Part shown: positions 1 to 7,538 of the stretch, in pieces
Layout of the letters: each line of letters starts with the position of its first letter
Position numbering within the stretch: the stretch's first letter is position 1
From: Pseudomonadota bacterium
GTDB taxonomy: Bacteria; Pseudomonadota; Gammaproteobacteria; Burkholderiales; Burkholderiaceae_C
Assembly: GCA_023394015.1 (NCBI GenBank)
Contig: JAEXBL010000190.1
Span: 1-13,651, forward strand
DNA length: 13,651 bases
Direction: 5' to 3'
Translations under genes and position numbers: made by a program
The notes under the pieces: model-generated
The model's database searches: none
The model's input: only the letters and a program-made list of their open reading frames with translations
Told to the model about the DNA's origin: nothing

Positions 1-1650
<1,650 letters not shown>

Positions 1651-1885
1651 GGGCAAGGACTCGGGCGGTGGGAACAAGGCCACCGAGTCTATGCGCAAGG
1701 GGCGCGACGCCGATGGCGGATGGTTGGGCGCCCCGTGATCGGCGGCCAGTTCTTGCGGTTAACCTAGGCGTATCCGGCCGGCCGCGCCCGTGCGGGCGGA
1801 CCAGGGGCCGGGCTGCGGCCCGCAGCGCCCTGAACCGGCTTTCGGCCAATTGCCCACCCTTGTTTTTTTGAAAGGACACCACGCC
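1651..1885. promoter_or_regulatory. Divergent intergenic region, panB / baeRF-like gene
   Basis: This 235-bp gap must hold the promoters for panB (leftward) and the baeRF-like gene (rightward), but no convincing -35/-10 pair was found for either. Visible structure: a 7-bp inverted repeat GGGGCGC (1699-1705) / GCGCCCC (1728-1734); a hairpin-like GGGCTGCG (1810-1817) / CGCAGC-G-CCC (1821-1830); and a run of seven T at 1863-1869 just before the plus-strand ribosome-binding site. The roles of these elements are unknown. Confidence 0.4.
1871..1876 (+). promoter_or_regulatory. Ribosome-binding site that decides the GTG start of the baeRF-like gene
   Basis: AAAGGA lies 9 nt upstream of the GTG at 1886-1888. 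This, and the match of the following residues to the family's usual N-terminus, favours the GTG over an upstream in-frame start at 1790, which would add 32 residues of low-complexity G/C-rich translation. Confidence 0.7.
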
Positions 1886-3004
1886 GTGATCTACCGTGAC
1901 GCCATCCAAGACAGCGCATTCCTTCAACTGGCGGCCGAGCGCGGGGTGTGCGTCTCGCTGTTCCTGCCCACCTCGCGCGTCACGCAGGACGCGCAGGCCG
2001 ACCGCACCCGCCTGCGCAACCTGGGCAAGGAGGCCATGGCCCAGGCGGCCACCATTGCCGACAAGCGCGCCGTGCGCGCCATGGAGGCGATGCTGGACGA
2101 GCTGGCCGGCGACGACGCGTTCTGGGCCTACCAGGCCAACGGCCTGGGCGTGCTGCTGACGCCCGAGCGCATCCGCAGCTACCGGCTGGCCTACCCGGTG
2201 CCGGCGGCGGCCGAGGTGTCCGACCGCTTTCACCTGAAGCCGCTGGTGCCGGCGCTGCGGCCGCAGTCGGCCTATGTGCTGGCGCTGGCGCAAAAGCACG
2301 TGAAGCTGCACGAGTTCACCCCCGCGCGCGAGCTGGTCGAGGTGGCGGTGCCCGGCATGCCGTCCGACATCTCGCAGGTGCTGTCGCCGCAGCAGCCGGC
2401 CGACCCGGCCGGCGTGCCGCGCCTGCCCGACGACGACGGCCAGCGCAAGGCGGTGCTGACGCAGTTCGTGCGCGCGGTCGAGCGCGCCGTGCGCCCGGTC
2501 GTCAGCGCCAGCCACGTGCCGCTGATCCTGGCCGGCACCGAGGAGCTGCGCGCCATCTACCGCTCGCTCAACCACTACGAGCTGCTGGCCGAGCAAAGCC
2601 TGGGCGGCAGCATCGACACCGCGCAGGAAGAAGAGCAGCTGCGCCGGGACCTGCAGCCCATCGTGCAGGCGCTGCGCCAGGCCCGGCTGGACCGCTGGGT
2701 GGCGCTGTACCGCCAGCGCCAGGGCGAGCAGCGCGCCGTGGCCGACCTGGCCACCATCGCCAAGCTGGCCACGCAGGGGCAGGTCGGCCAGCTGCTGGTC
2801 GACATCGAGCAGGTGCAGTACGGCCAGCTCGACGCGGGCGGCGCGCTGATGCTGACGCCCGAGCGCAGCGCCGAGAGCTACGACGTGATCGACGAGGTGA
2901 TCGTGCGGGTGATGCAGGCCGGCGGCGAGGTGCTGGCTGTGCGCCCCGACGAGCAGGCGCCTGCCGAGCTGCTGCCGCTGGCGGCGGTGCTGCGCTGGGC
3001 CTGA
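1886..3004 (+). CDS. baeRF-like protein (bacterial relative of archaeal/eukaryotic release factor 1)
   Basis: A 372-residue protein recognised by its overall pattern as a member of the bacterial eRF1-like (baeRF) superfamily. Motifs in order: VSLFLPTSR at 23-31, the usual N-terminal strand; a helical stretch 40-75; RPQSAYVLALAQKHVKLHE at 125-143, opening the middle domain; PLILAGTEELRAIYRSLNHY at 212-231 with GGSID at 240-244; and a C-terminal domain (about 295-372) with QLLVDIEQ, DVIDEVIVRVMQAGGEV and AAVLRW. It looks cytoplasmic, with no signal peptide or membrane segment. Family knowledge suggests ribosome-associated release or rescue activity, but few members have been tested and the reaction here is unknown. 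I saw no GGQ motif, so a canonical peptide-release reaction cannot be assumed. The exact baeRF subfamily cannot be assigned by eye. The gene is alone on its strand, divergent from panB and convergent with scpA. Confidence 0.75.
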   Translation: MIYRDAIQDSAFLQLAAERGVCVSLFLPTSRVTQDAQADRTRLRNLGKEAMAQAATIADKRAVRAMEAMLDELAGDDAFWAYQANGLGVLLTPERIRSYRLAYPVPAAAEVSDRFHLKPLVPALRPQSAYVLALAQKHVKLHEFTPARELVEVAVPGMPSDISQVLSPQQPADPAGVPRLPDDDGQRKAVLTQFVRAVERAVRPVVSASHVPLILAGTEELRAIYRSLNHYELLAEQSLGGSIDTAQEEEQLRRDLQPIVQALRQARLDRWVALYRQRQGEQRAVADLATIAKLATQGQVGQLLVDIEQVQYGQLDAGGALMLTPERSAESYDVIDEVIVRVMQAGGEVLAVRPDEQAPAELLPLAAVLRWA

Positions 3005-3017
3005 GCGTGGCCGGGCA

Positions 3018-3055
3018 CGGCGGGCAGCCCCGCCGCGTCCCGGGCTTCGGGGCGC
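3018..3055. terminator. Tandem hairpins between convergent baeRF-like gene and scpA
   Basis: Two adjacent stem-loops fill the 52-bp gap between convergent stop codons. The first is a perfect 7-bp stem CGGCGGG (3018-3024) / CCCGCCG (3029-3035) with a 4-nt loop. The second is about 8 bp, 3035-3042 with 3048-3055, including one G-T pair and a 5-nt loop. They share base 3035, so only one can form completely. Neither is followed by a clear T-run, so intrinsic termination is plausible but not proven. Confidence 0.5.
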
Positions 3056-3056
3056 T

Positions 3057-3908
3057 TCAGGCCGGCGTGAACGCCAGCCGCACGTAGATCGGCGCGTAGG
3101 CCTCGGCCTGGGTGATTTCGACCAGGTTTTCCTTGGCCAGCTCCAGCAGCGCGATCAGGGTCACCACCAGCACCGGCACGCCGCGGGCCGGGTCGAACAG
3201 GTCCTCGAACGGGGCGAAGCGGCGGCCCTGCAGCTTCTTCAGCACGATGGACATGTGCTCGCGCACGCTCAGCTCCTCGCGGCTGATCTTGTGGTGCTGC
3301 ACCAGCCTGGCGCGCTTGAGGATGTCGGCCCAGGCCGCTTGCAGGTCGGCCAGTTCCACGTCGGGAAAGCGGGGTTTCAGCGCCTGCTCGACATACACCT
3401 GCGCCTTCAGGAAGTCGCGGCCGAACTGCGGCACCTCGGACAGGCGGGTGGCGGCCAGCTTCATCTGCTCGTATTCGAGCAGGCGGCGTACCAGCTCGGC
3501 GCGCGGGTCCTCCGGCTCCTCGCCCTCGGCTGTCTTCTTGGGCGGCAGCAGCATGCGCGACTTGATCTCGATCAGCATCGCCGCCATCAGCAGGTATTCG
3601 GCCGCCAGCTCCAGGTTGCGGCTGCGAATCTCGTCGACATAGCTCAGGTACTGGCGCGTCACGTTCGCCATCGGGATGTCGAGGATGTTGAAGTTCTGCT
3701 TGCGGATCAGGTACAGCAGCAGGTCCAGCGGGCCCTCGAAGGCCTCCAGGAACACCTCCAGCGCGTCGGGCGGGATGTACAGGTCGGTCGGCAGCTGGAA
3801 CAGCGGCTCGCCATACAGCCGCGCCACCGCCACGTGGTCCACCACCTCGGGCAGGCTGGCCTGCGCCGGGCCTTCGGCCAGCAGCTGATCGGGGTCGGCA
3901 ACCGACAT
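3057..3908 (-). CDS. scpA: Segregation and condensation protein A (ScpA)
   Basis: ScpA is the kleisin subunit that, with ScpB, links SMC ATPase heads in the bacterial condensin-like complex acting on the nucleoid. The 283-residue protein has the family core starting at about residue 50: FEGPLDLLLYLIRKQNFNI at 57-75, DIPMANVTRQYLSYV at 77-91, AAEYLLMAAMLIEIKSRMLLP at about 102-122, an acidic linker (124-136), and a C-terminal winged-helix region ending VTLIALLELAKENLVEITQ (249-267). The first 48 residues form an extension typical of Burkholderiales versions. The ATG at 3906-3908 is the only in-frame ATG before a stop at 3918-3920; its ribosome-binding site is weak. It lies downstream of the DUF3460 gene and probably shares its promoter. 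No scpB is visible in the window. Confidence 0.95.
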   Translation of the reverse strand: MSVADPDQLLAEGPAQASLPEVVDHVAVARLYGEPLFQLPTDLYIPPDALEVFLEAFEGPLDLLLYLIRKQNFNILDIPMANVTRQYLSYVDEIRSRNLELAAEYLLMAAMLIEIKSRMLLPPKKTAEGEEPEDPRAELVRRLLEYEQMKLAATRLSEVPQFGRDFLKAQVYVEQALKPRFPDVELADLQAAWADILKRARLVQHHKISREELSVREHMSIVLKKLQGRRFAPFEDLFDPARGVPVLVVTLIALLELAKENLVEITQAEAYAPIYVRLAFTPA

Positions 3909-3978
3909 GGAGGCTGTTTAAAAATGAGCTGCCGGCGCTTGGCTGGCAAGCGCTGGGGTCTGGTTCTTCATGGACAAC

Positions 3979-3999
3979 GCGGCGCCTGCAGGGCGCCGC
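3979..3999 (-). other. Hairpin between DUF3460 gene and scpA
   Basis: A perfect 8-bp stem GCGGCGCC (3979-3986) / GGCGCCGC (3992-3999) with a 5-nt loop lies in the 109-bp gap between the DUF3460 stop and the scpA start. On the minus strand it is not followed by a T-run. It may be a processing site or partial attenuator that sets different levels for the two genes. Confidence 0.4.
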
Positions 4000-4017
4000 A
4001 GGCGGCTCAGGCCGGTA

Positions 4018-4239
4018 TCAGTCCTGCGTCGGCGCGGTCTGGTACACGTAGGCCTGCTGCTTGACGCGGCCGGCGCGGAATTCGGCCTGCAGCTCGCGGT
4101 CGATGTGCTTGTCCCACAGCAGGGCGCGGCCCTCGCGCTGCTTCTGGTCGAGTTCGGGCTTGGCCTTCTTCAGGTCGTCGAGGAACTGCGTGGCGTCGGA
4201 GCGGTAGTGCGGGCGCTGGAAGAAACGGGCGAGCGACAT
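4018..4239 (-). CDS. DUF3460 family small protein
   Basis: A 73-residue basic, highly charged cytoplasmic protein beginning MSLARFFQRPHYRSDATQFL, recognised as the DUF3460 family of Burkholderiales; its function is unknown. It contains a likely amphipathic helix (residues 16-36, many Lys, Asp and Glu), then LLWDKHIDRELQAEFRAGRV (40-59), and a short tail rich in Gln and Tyr. The ATG at 4237-4239 was chosen because AAAGGA lies 9 nt upstream on the minus strand (4249-4254). The frame stays open to 4311, but the extra residues do not resemble the family. It precedes scpA on the same strand, an arrangement I recall from other Burkholderiales, so a link to chromosome organisation is possible but unproven. 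Confidence 0.88.
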   Translation of the reverse strand: MSLARFFQRPHYRSDATQFLDDLKKAKPELDQKQREGRALLWDKHIDRELQAEFRAGRVKQQAYVYQTAPTQD

Positions 4240-4248
4240 AATCTGGAA

Positions 4249-4254
4249 TCCTTT
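4249..4254 (-). promoter_or_regulatory. Ribosome-binding site of the DUF3460 gene
   Basis: On the minus strand this reads AAAGGA, 9 nt before the ATG at 4237-4239. It decides the start against the longer open frame reaching 4311. Confidence 0.7.
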
Positions 4255-4332
4255 GTGGGACTGGTCCGACGGCGCCAACACCCGGTGCGGCGTTACAAAC
4301 CAGTGATCCACTCATTTTACCGGGCACCCGCC

Positions 4333-4869
4333 ATGACGCACCGAATCACCTACTCGTTCGACCGACTGCGCCCCCTGGCCCTGGGCGGCCTGCTGGGCGC
4401 CGCCCTGCTGCTGGCCGCCTGCGACCCGCAGGCCATCAGGGAGCTGGAGGAGGGCGTGTCCACCGAGGCCGATGTGGTGCAGCGCTTCGGCCAGCCCGAG
4501 CGCGTGTGGCCCGAGCCCGGCGGCGCCAAGACCTACGAGTACAACCGCCAGCCCGCGGGCCTGCGCAACTACATGATCACCATCGGCCCAGACGGTCGCA
4601 TGAGCGCGCTGCGCCAGGTCCTGACGCCCGAGAACTTCCGCCGCGTGCAGGCCGGCATGGGCGTGGAAGACGTGCGCCGCATGCTCGGCAAGCCCGCCAA
4701 GCAGGTGCCGTACCAGCTGCAAAACCAGATCGTCTGGACCTGGAAGTTCCTGGAGCCGCCGAGCGAGACCAAGGCCTTCAACGTCGTCTTCAGCCCGGAC
4801 TACCGCGTGGTGCGCACCGAGATCGGGCCGGATCCGGACGGGCCGGACATGGTGGGCGGCGGGCGATGA
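4333..4869 (+). CDS. BamE/SmpA-like lipoprotein
   Basis: A 178-residue predicted lipoprotein. The N-terminus has a basic region (residues 1-13), a hydrophobic stretch (15-27) and a lipobox LAAC with the lipidated Cys at residue 30. The mature part carries two stretches that each resemble the SmpA/OmlA (BamE) motif: STEADVVQRFGQPERVWP at 43-60 and GVEDVRRMLGKPAKQVPY at 110-127. Each is followed by an aromatic strand (TYEYNR; IVWTWKFLEP). BamE proteins are accessory parts of the outer-membrane beta-barrel assembly machine, but this duplicated form may be a paralogue and not BamE itself. The residue after the Cys is Asp, the inner-membrane retention signal in E. coli, so its final membrane is uncertain. 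No strong ribosome-binding site precedes the ATG. It is divergent from the DUF3460 gene, with 93 bp between them, and converges on the SulP gene. Confidence 0.8.
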   Translation: MTHRITYSFDRLRPLALGGLLGAALLLAACDPQAIRELEEGVSTEADVVQRFGQPERVWPEPGGAKTYEYNRQPAGLRNYMITIGPDGRMSALRQVLTPENFRRVQAGMGVEDVRRMLGKPAKQVPYQLQNQIVWTWKFLEPPSETKAFNVVFSPDYRVVRTEIGPDPDGPDMVGGGR

Positions 4870-4871
4870 CA

Positions 4872-4966
4872 GGAGGTTCAGCGTTGGGCGTTTGGCGTTG
4901 GGCGTGAATACCGGAATCTTCCAGCGCCGCGCCTCCAACCCGCTCAACGCTCAACGCTCAACCTCC
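4872..4966. repeat. Long imperfect inverted repeat built from GTTGRGC-type heptamers; possible bidirectional terminator
   Basis: The left arm (4872-4897) and the reverse complement of the right arm (4941-4966) match at 22 of 26 positions, both beginning GGAGGTT. The right arm contains three exact tandem copies of GCTCAAC (4942-4962). The left side contains GCGTTGGGC units interrupted by a TTT. The repeat lies just after the lipoprotein stop codon, and its right arm includes the last four sense codons and the stop codon of the convergent SulP gene. The arms could fold as a terminator for both genes, although no clear T-run follows. Confidence 0.65.
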
Positions 4967-6642
4967 CCCAGCCCGGCCACGGCGGCGTCGATGGCGCGGG
5001 CCACGTCGGGTTGCAGGTCGTCCAGCGACAGCTCCTGCCACTGCGCGATCAGGCCGGTGCGGCGGGCAATGTCGCGCGGCTGGCCCATCAGGCCCGCGAC
5101 GACGAGGCGCACGCCCCGCTTGCGGCAGCTGTGGATCAGGCTTTCCAGTGCCTCGGCGCCGGTCGAATCGACGTAGATCACGTTCTTCAGGTCCAGCACC
5201 AGGGTGTGCGGCGGCAGGTGGTCTTCCAGCTCTTCGACCAGCTTGGTGGCGCCGAAGAACAGCGCGCCGTACAGGCGCCAGGCCTGTATCCGGTCCTCTC
5301 GCCCAGCCAGTTCGGCATGGTCGCTGGCCGTCAGGCGCTCGGCGCGCGACAGGCTGGAGATGCGGTAGATGAAGGTCACGCAGGCGGCCACGATGCCGAA
5401 CTCCACCGCCACCGTCAGGTCGAAGATCACCGTCAGCAGGAACACCGCCACCAGCGTCACGCGGTAGGTCATGCGGTAGTGCTTCAGGCGCGCGAACTCG
5501 CGCCACTCGCCCATGTTCCAGGCCACGTGCATCAGGATCGCCGCCAGGCAGGCCAGCGGGATCGAGCCGGCCAGCGGCGCCGCCACCAGAATCACCAGCA
5601 GCAGCGCCAGCGCGTGCACCATGCCGGCGACGGGGCTGGTGGCGCCGCTTTTCACGTTGGTCATGGTGCGGGCGATGGTGCCGGTGGCCGGCATGCCGCC
5701 GAAGAAGGGCGTGACGAAGTTGGCCGCGCCCTGCGCCATCAACTCCTGGTTGGGGTCATGCCGGTCGCCGATCACGCCGTCGGCCACGCGCGCGCACAGC
5801 AGCGACTCGATGGCGCCCAGCAGCGCCAGGGTAATGGTGGGCATCAGCAGAAAGCGCGCCGTCTCCCAGCTGAAGTCGGGCAGCGTGAAGGCCGGCAGCG
5901 CCGCCGGAATACCGCCGAACTTGCTGCCGATGGTTTCCACCGGCAAGTTGAACAGCCCGACCACCGTGGTGGCGATGAGCAGCGCCACGATCGAGCCCGG
6001 CACCGTGCCCAGCTTGCCCGAGAACTGCACCCGCGGCCCCAGCGCCGGCATCCAGCGCTGCCAGCCCAGCACGATCAGCAGCGAAGCCACCGCCACGCCC
6101 ACCGCCCAGGGGTTGACGGTGTGCAGGTGGCTGTAGAGCGCGCCGAGGATGCCGAAGAAGTCGCCCGGCATCTTGGGGATGGACAGCCCCAGGAAATCCT
6201 TCACCTGCGACAGCCCGATCAGCACCGCGATGCCGTTGGTGAAGCCGATGATCACCGCGATGGGAATGAAGCGCACCAGCGTGCCGAGCTTGAACAGTCC
6301 CATCAGGAACAGCAGCACGCCCGACATGGCGGTGGCGATGATCAGGTTGCCCACGCCGTAGCGCTCGACGATGCCGTAGACGATGACGATGAAGGCGCCC
6401 GCCGGCCCGCCGATCTGCACCCGGCTGCCGCCCAGCGCCGAGATCAGAAAGCCGGCGATGATGGCGGTGAACAGCCCCGCCTCGGGCTTCAGCCCCGAGG
6501 CGATGGCGAACGCCATCGCCAGCGGCAGCGCCACCACCGCCACCGTCAGCCCGGCGGCGAAGTCCTTGGCGAAGCGCGCCTGGTCGTAGCCCTGCAGGGC
6601 ATCGAACAGGCGGGGGCGGAAGCGGGCGATGGGCAGGGGCAT
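4951..6642 (-). CDS. SulP family inorganic anion transporter with C-terminal STAS domain
   Basis: A 563-residue inner-membrane transporter of the SulP (SLC26-like) family. The membrane domain (about 25-430) includes ALPLAMAFAIASG at 38-50, QIGGPAGAFIVIVYGIV at 76-92, IPIAVIIGFTNGIAVLIGL at 126-144, the hallmark AIESLLCARVADGV at 277-290 and FFGGMPATGTIARTMTN at 313-329. A cytoplasmic STAS domain follows (about 450-560) with VDSTGAEAL at 491-499. Members move sulfate, bicarbonate or C4-dicarboxylates; the substrate cannot be told from sequence alone, and no carbonic anhydrase or sulfate-assimilation gene is nearby. The ATG at 6640-6642 (MPLPIARFRP) is preferred. The frame extends to 6732, but those 30 residues come from a repeat-rich stretch and do not look like family sequence. 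The last residues and stop codon lie in a heptamer repeat. Confidence 0.93.
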   Translation of the reverse strand: MPLPIARFRPRLFDALQGYDQARFAKDFAAGLTVAVVALPLAMAFAIASGLKPEAGLFTAIIAGFLISALGGSRVQIGGPAGAFIVIVYGIVERYGVGNLIIATAMSGVLLFLMGLFKLGTLVRFIPIAVIIGFTNGIAVLIGLSQVKDFLGLSIPKMPGDFFGILGALYSHLHTVNPWAVGVAVASLLIVLGWQRWMPALGPRVQFSGKLGTVPGSIVALLIATTVVGLFNLPVETIGSKFGGIPAALPAFTLPDFSWETARFLLMPTITLALLGAIESLLCARVADGVIGDRHDPNQELMAQGAANFVTPFFGGMPATGTIARTMTNVKSGATSPVAGMVHALALLLVILVAAPLAGSIPLACLAAILMHVAWNMGEWREFARLKHYRMTYRVTLVAVFLLTVIFDLTVAVEFGIVAACVTFIYRISSLSRAERLTASDHAELAGREDRIQAWRLYGALFFGATKLVEELEDHLPPHTLVLDLKNVIYVDSTGAEALESLIHSCRKRGVRLVVAGLMGQPRDIARRTGLIAQWQELSLDDLQPDVARAIDAAVAGLGEVER

Positions 6643-6686
6643 GTCAGTTATCCGTGGCGCTGCATGCCACCCACAGCGCGTGAAGC

Positions 6687-6817
6687 ACATGACGAATGAC
6701 CGCGCGCTGGCGAGCGCATCACCAATGACCAAAAGCCATCGTCAGGCGCGGCGCCTTGGTCATTGGCCATGCCACGAAAGCGCCAGCCATTGAGCGAAGC
6801 GAAGTCATGCCTCATGT
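6687..6817. repeat. Nested foldback (about 130 bp) between PIN toxin and SulP genes
   Basis: Three pairs of inverted blocks are nested around one centre: 6687-6700 with 6804-6817 (12 of 14 paired), 6706-6712 with 6781-6787 (7 of 7; GCTGGCG / CGCCAGC) and 6722-6732 with 6756-6766 (11 of 11; CCAATGACCAA / TTGGTCATTGG). The word AATGAC recurs at 6695 and 6724, with its complement at 6759. The outer right arm touches the first base of the toxin's stop codon. It contains no gene. It could be a small non-autonomous mobile element, a structured RNA or a terminator. Confidence 0.6.
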
Positions 6818-7230
6818 CACGTCCAGGGGCTGAGGGTGGGCACCGCACGGCGGCCGTGGCGGCGGTAGATCTGGAAGTCACGGTCCAGCGTGAACACCTT
6901 GCAAGGCTCGTGCAACTCGGAAAGGCGCAGCAGGCAGGCGTCGGCCAGCGAGGCCGGCACGTTGTCGTAGCGCTCGAACAGGGCGCGCACCGAGGCGATC
7001 TGCGGCGCCAGGGCAAAGTCCAGCCGCACCACGCCACGCTCGATCATCTTCAGCGGCGCGGCCGGATCGAAGCCGTTGCGTGCCAGCAGAAAGCAGGTTT
7101 CGGCCATCACGGCCTCGCAGCTCAGCACCGGCTGGCTCAATGCCGCCCATTGCGCGCGGCTCCAGTCGTGCTGCGCATCGTCCTGGCACAGCAGCGCCAC
7201 CCAGGGGCCGGTGTCGAGCAGCACCTGCAT
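6817..7230 (-). CDS. PIN-domain toxin (VapC-like ribonuclease)
   Basis: A 137-residue PIN-domain protein, the usual size for a VapC-type toxin, which is a metal-dependent endoribonuclease acting on tRNA, rRNA or mRNA. The four expected acidic positions are visible: D6 in LLDTGPW, E44 in VMAETCFLL, D97 in SLADACLLRL, and D116 with D118 in FTLDRDFQIY. The set is complete, so the enzyme is probably active. The start is the ATG at 7228-7230, 7 nt after the antitoxin stop codon. The frame is open further upstream, but that stretch overlaps the antitoxin gene and is not PIN-like. It is probably translated from the antitoxin mRNA. The RNA target cannot be predicted from sequence. Confidence 0.88.
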   Translation of the reverse strand: MQVLLDTGPWVALLCQDDAQHDWSRAQWAALSQPVLSCEAVMAETCFLLARNGFDPAAPLKMIERGVVRLDFALAPQIASVRALFERYDNVPASLADACLLRLSELHEPCKVFTLDRDFQIYRRHGRRAVPTLSPWT

Positions 7231-7237
7231 GGAGCGG

Positions 7238-7486
7238 TCAAGGCTGGCCGAAGCCGGCCAGATGCGCCGGGTTGGTCGACAAATCTGCCGGACCGCCGGC
7301 AAAGCAGCCCACCAGATCGGGCACGGCATCGAGCAGGCTGGCCTGCCCGGCATCGGATTGCTGCGCCTGCACGTAGGCCTGCAGCGCGCGCCGCACCAGC
7401 TCCGAGCGCGACTGGTGGCTGCGCGCCGCCAACTCGTCCACGGCCTGCGTCAGCTCGGCGGGCAGCTTCACGGTGAGCGTGTTCAT
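7238..7486 (-). CDS. Ribbon-helix-helix antitoxin (CopG/VapB-like)
   Basis: An 82-residue protein with an N-terminal ribbon-helix-helix DNA-binding domain: the strand MNTLTVKLP (1-9) and two helices, LTQAVDELAARS (12-23) and SRSELVRRALQAYVQA (26-41). The C-terminal part, about 52-82, includes DLVGCFAGG, PADLSTNP and AGFG. I recall this tail from RHH antitoxins paired with PIN toxins, where it wraps and inhibits the toxin. It precedes the toxin by 7 bp on the same strand, the classical antitoxin-first layout. The ATG at 7484-7486 directly follows a promoter-like sequence, leaving almost no 5' untranslated region and no ribosome-binding site. Autoregulation through the repeats in that promoter is likely but inferred. 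Confidence 0.9.
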   Translation of the reverse strand: MNTLTVKLPAELTQAVDELAARSHQSRSELVRRALQAYVQAQQSDAGQASLLDAVPDLVGCFAGGPADLSTNPAHLAGFGQP

Positions 7487-7493
7487 GGCCCGG

Positions 7494-7522
7494 ATATTAC
7501 CGCCGGGCAGAGGGTATTACAA
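7494..7522 (-). promoter_or_regulatory. Promoter and probable operator of the toxin-antitoxin operon
   Basis: On the minus strand this reads TTGTAA (7522-7517), a 17-bp spacer and TAATAT (7499-7494), close to sigma-70 -35 and -10 boxes (4 of 6 each). The -10 box ends 7 bp before the ATG at 7486, so transcription should begin at or next to the A of the start codon. The word GTAATA occurs twice, exactly 20 bp apart (7495-7500 and 7515-7520), once in each promoter box, as expected for paired RHH operator half-sites. Confidence 0.6.
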
Positions 7523-7538
7523 GTGCGGCAGCGCCCCG

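Noticed and set aside
1651..1698. N-terminal extension of PanB from a TTG at 1696-1698
   Set aside because: It adds 16 residues without conservation or a ribosome-binding site; the ATG at 1648-1650 already gives a full-length enzyme.
1863..1869. Run of seven T as an intrinsic terminator
   Set aside because: The nearest hairpin (1810-1830) is more than 30 bp upstream, and the T-run abuts the ribosome-binding site of the next gene, so a leader element is more likely.
4942..4962. Three GCTCAAC copies as a CRISPR or attachment site
   Set aside because: The units are directly adjacent with no spacers, and no integrase or cas gene is present; they are the right arm of an inverted repeat.
5011..6699. 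A 562-codon plus-strand open frame antisense to the SulP gene
   Set aside because: The translation is dominated by His, Gln, Arg and Ala without domains, while the opposite strand encodes a clear transporter.
6643..6732. 30-residue N-terminal extension of the SulP protein
   Set aside because: The stretch lies in repeat-rich intergenic DNA and does not resemble SulP N-termini; the ATG at 6640-6642 fits better.
7231..7353. 41-residue N-terminal extension of the PIN toxin
   Set aside because: It overlaps the antitoxin gene in another frame, and the PIN fold begins exactly at the ATG at 7228-7230.
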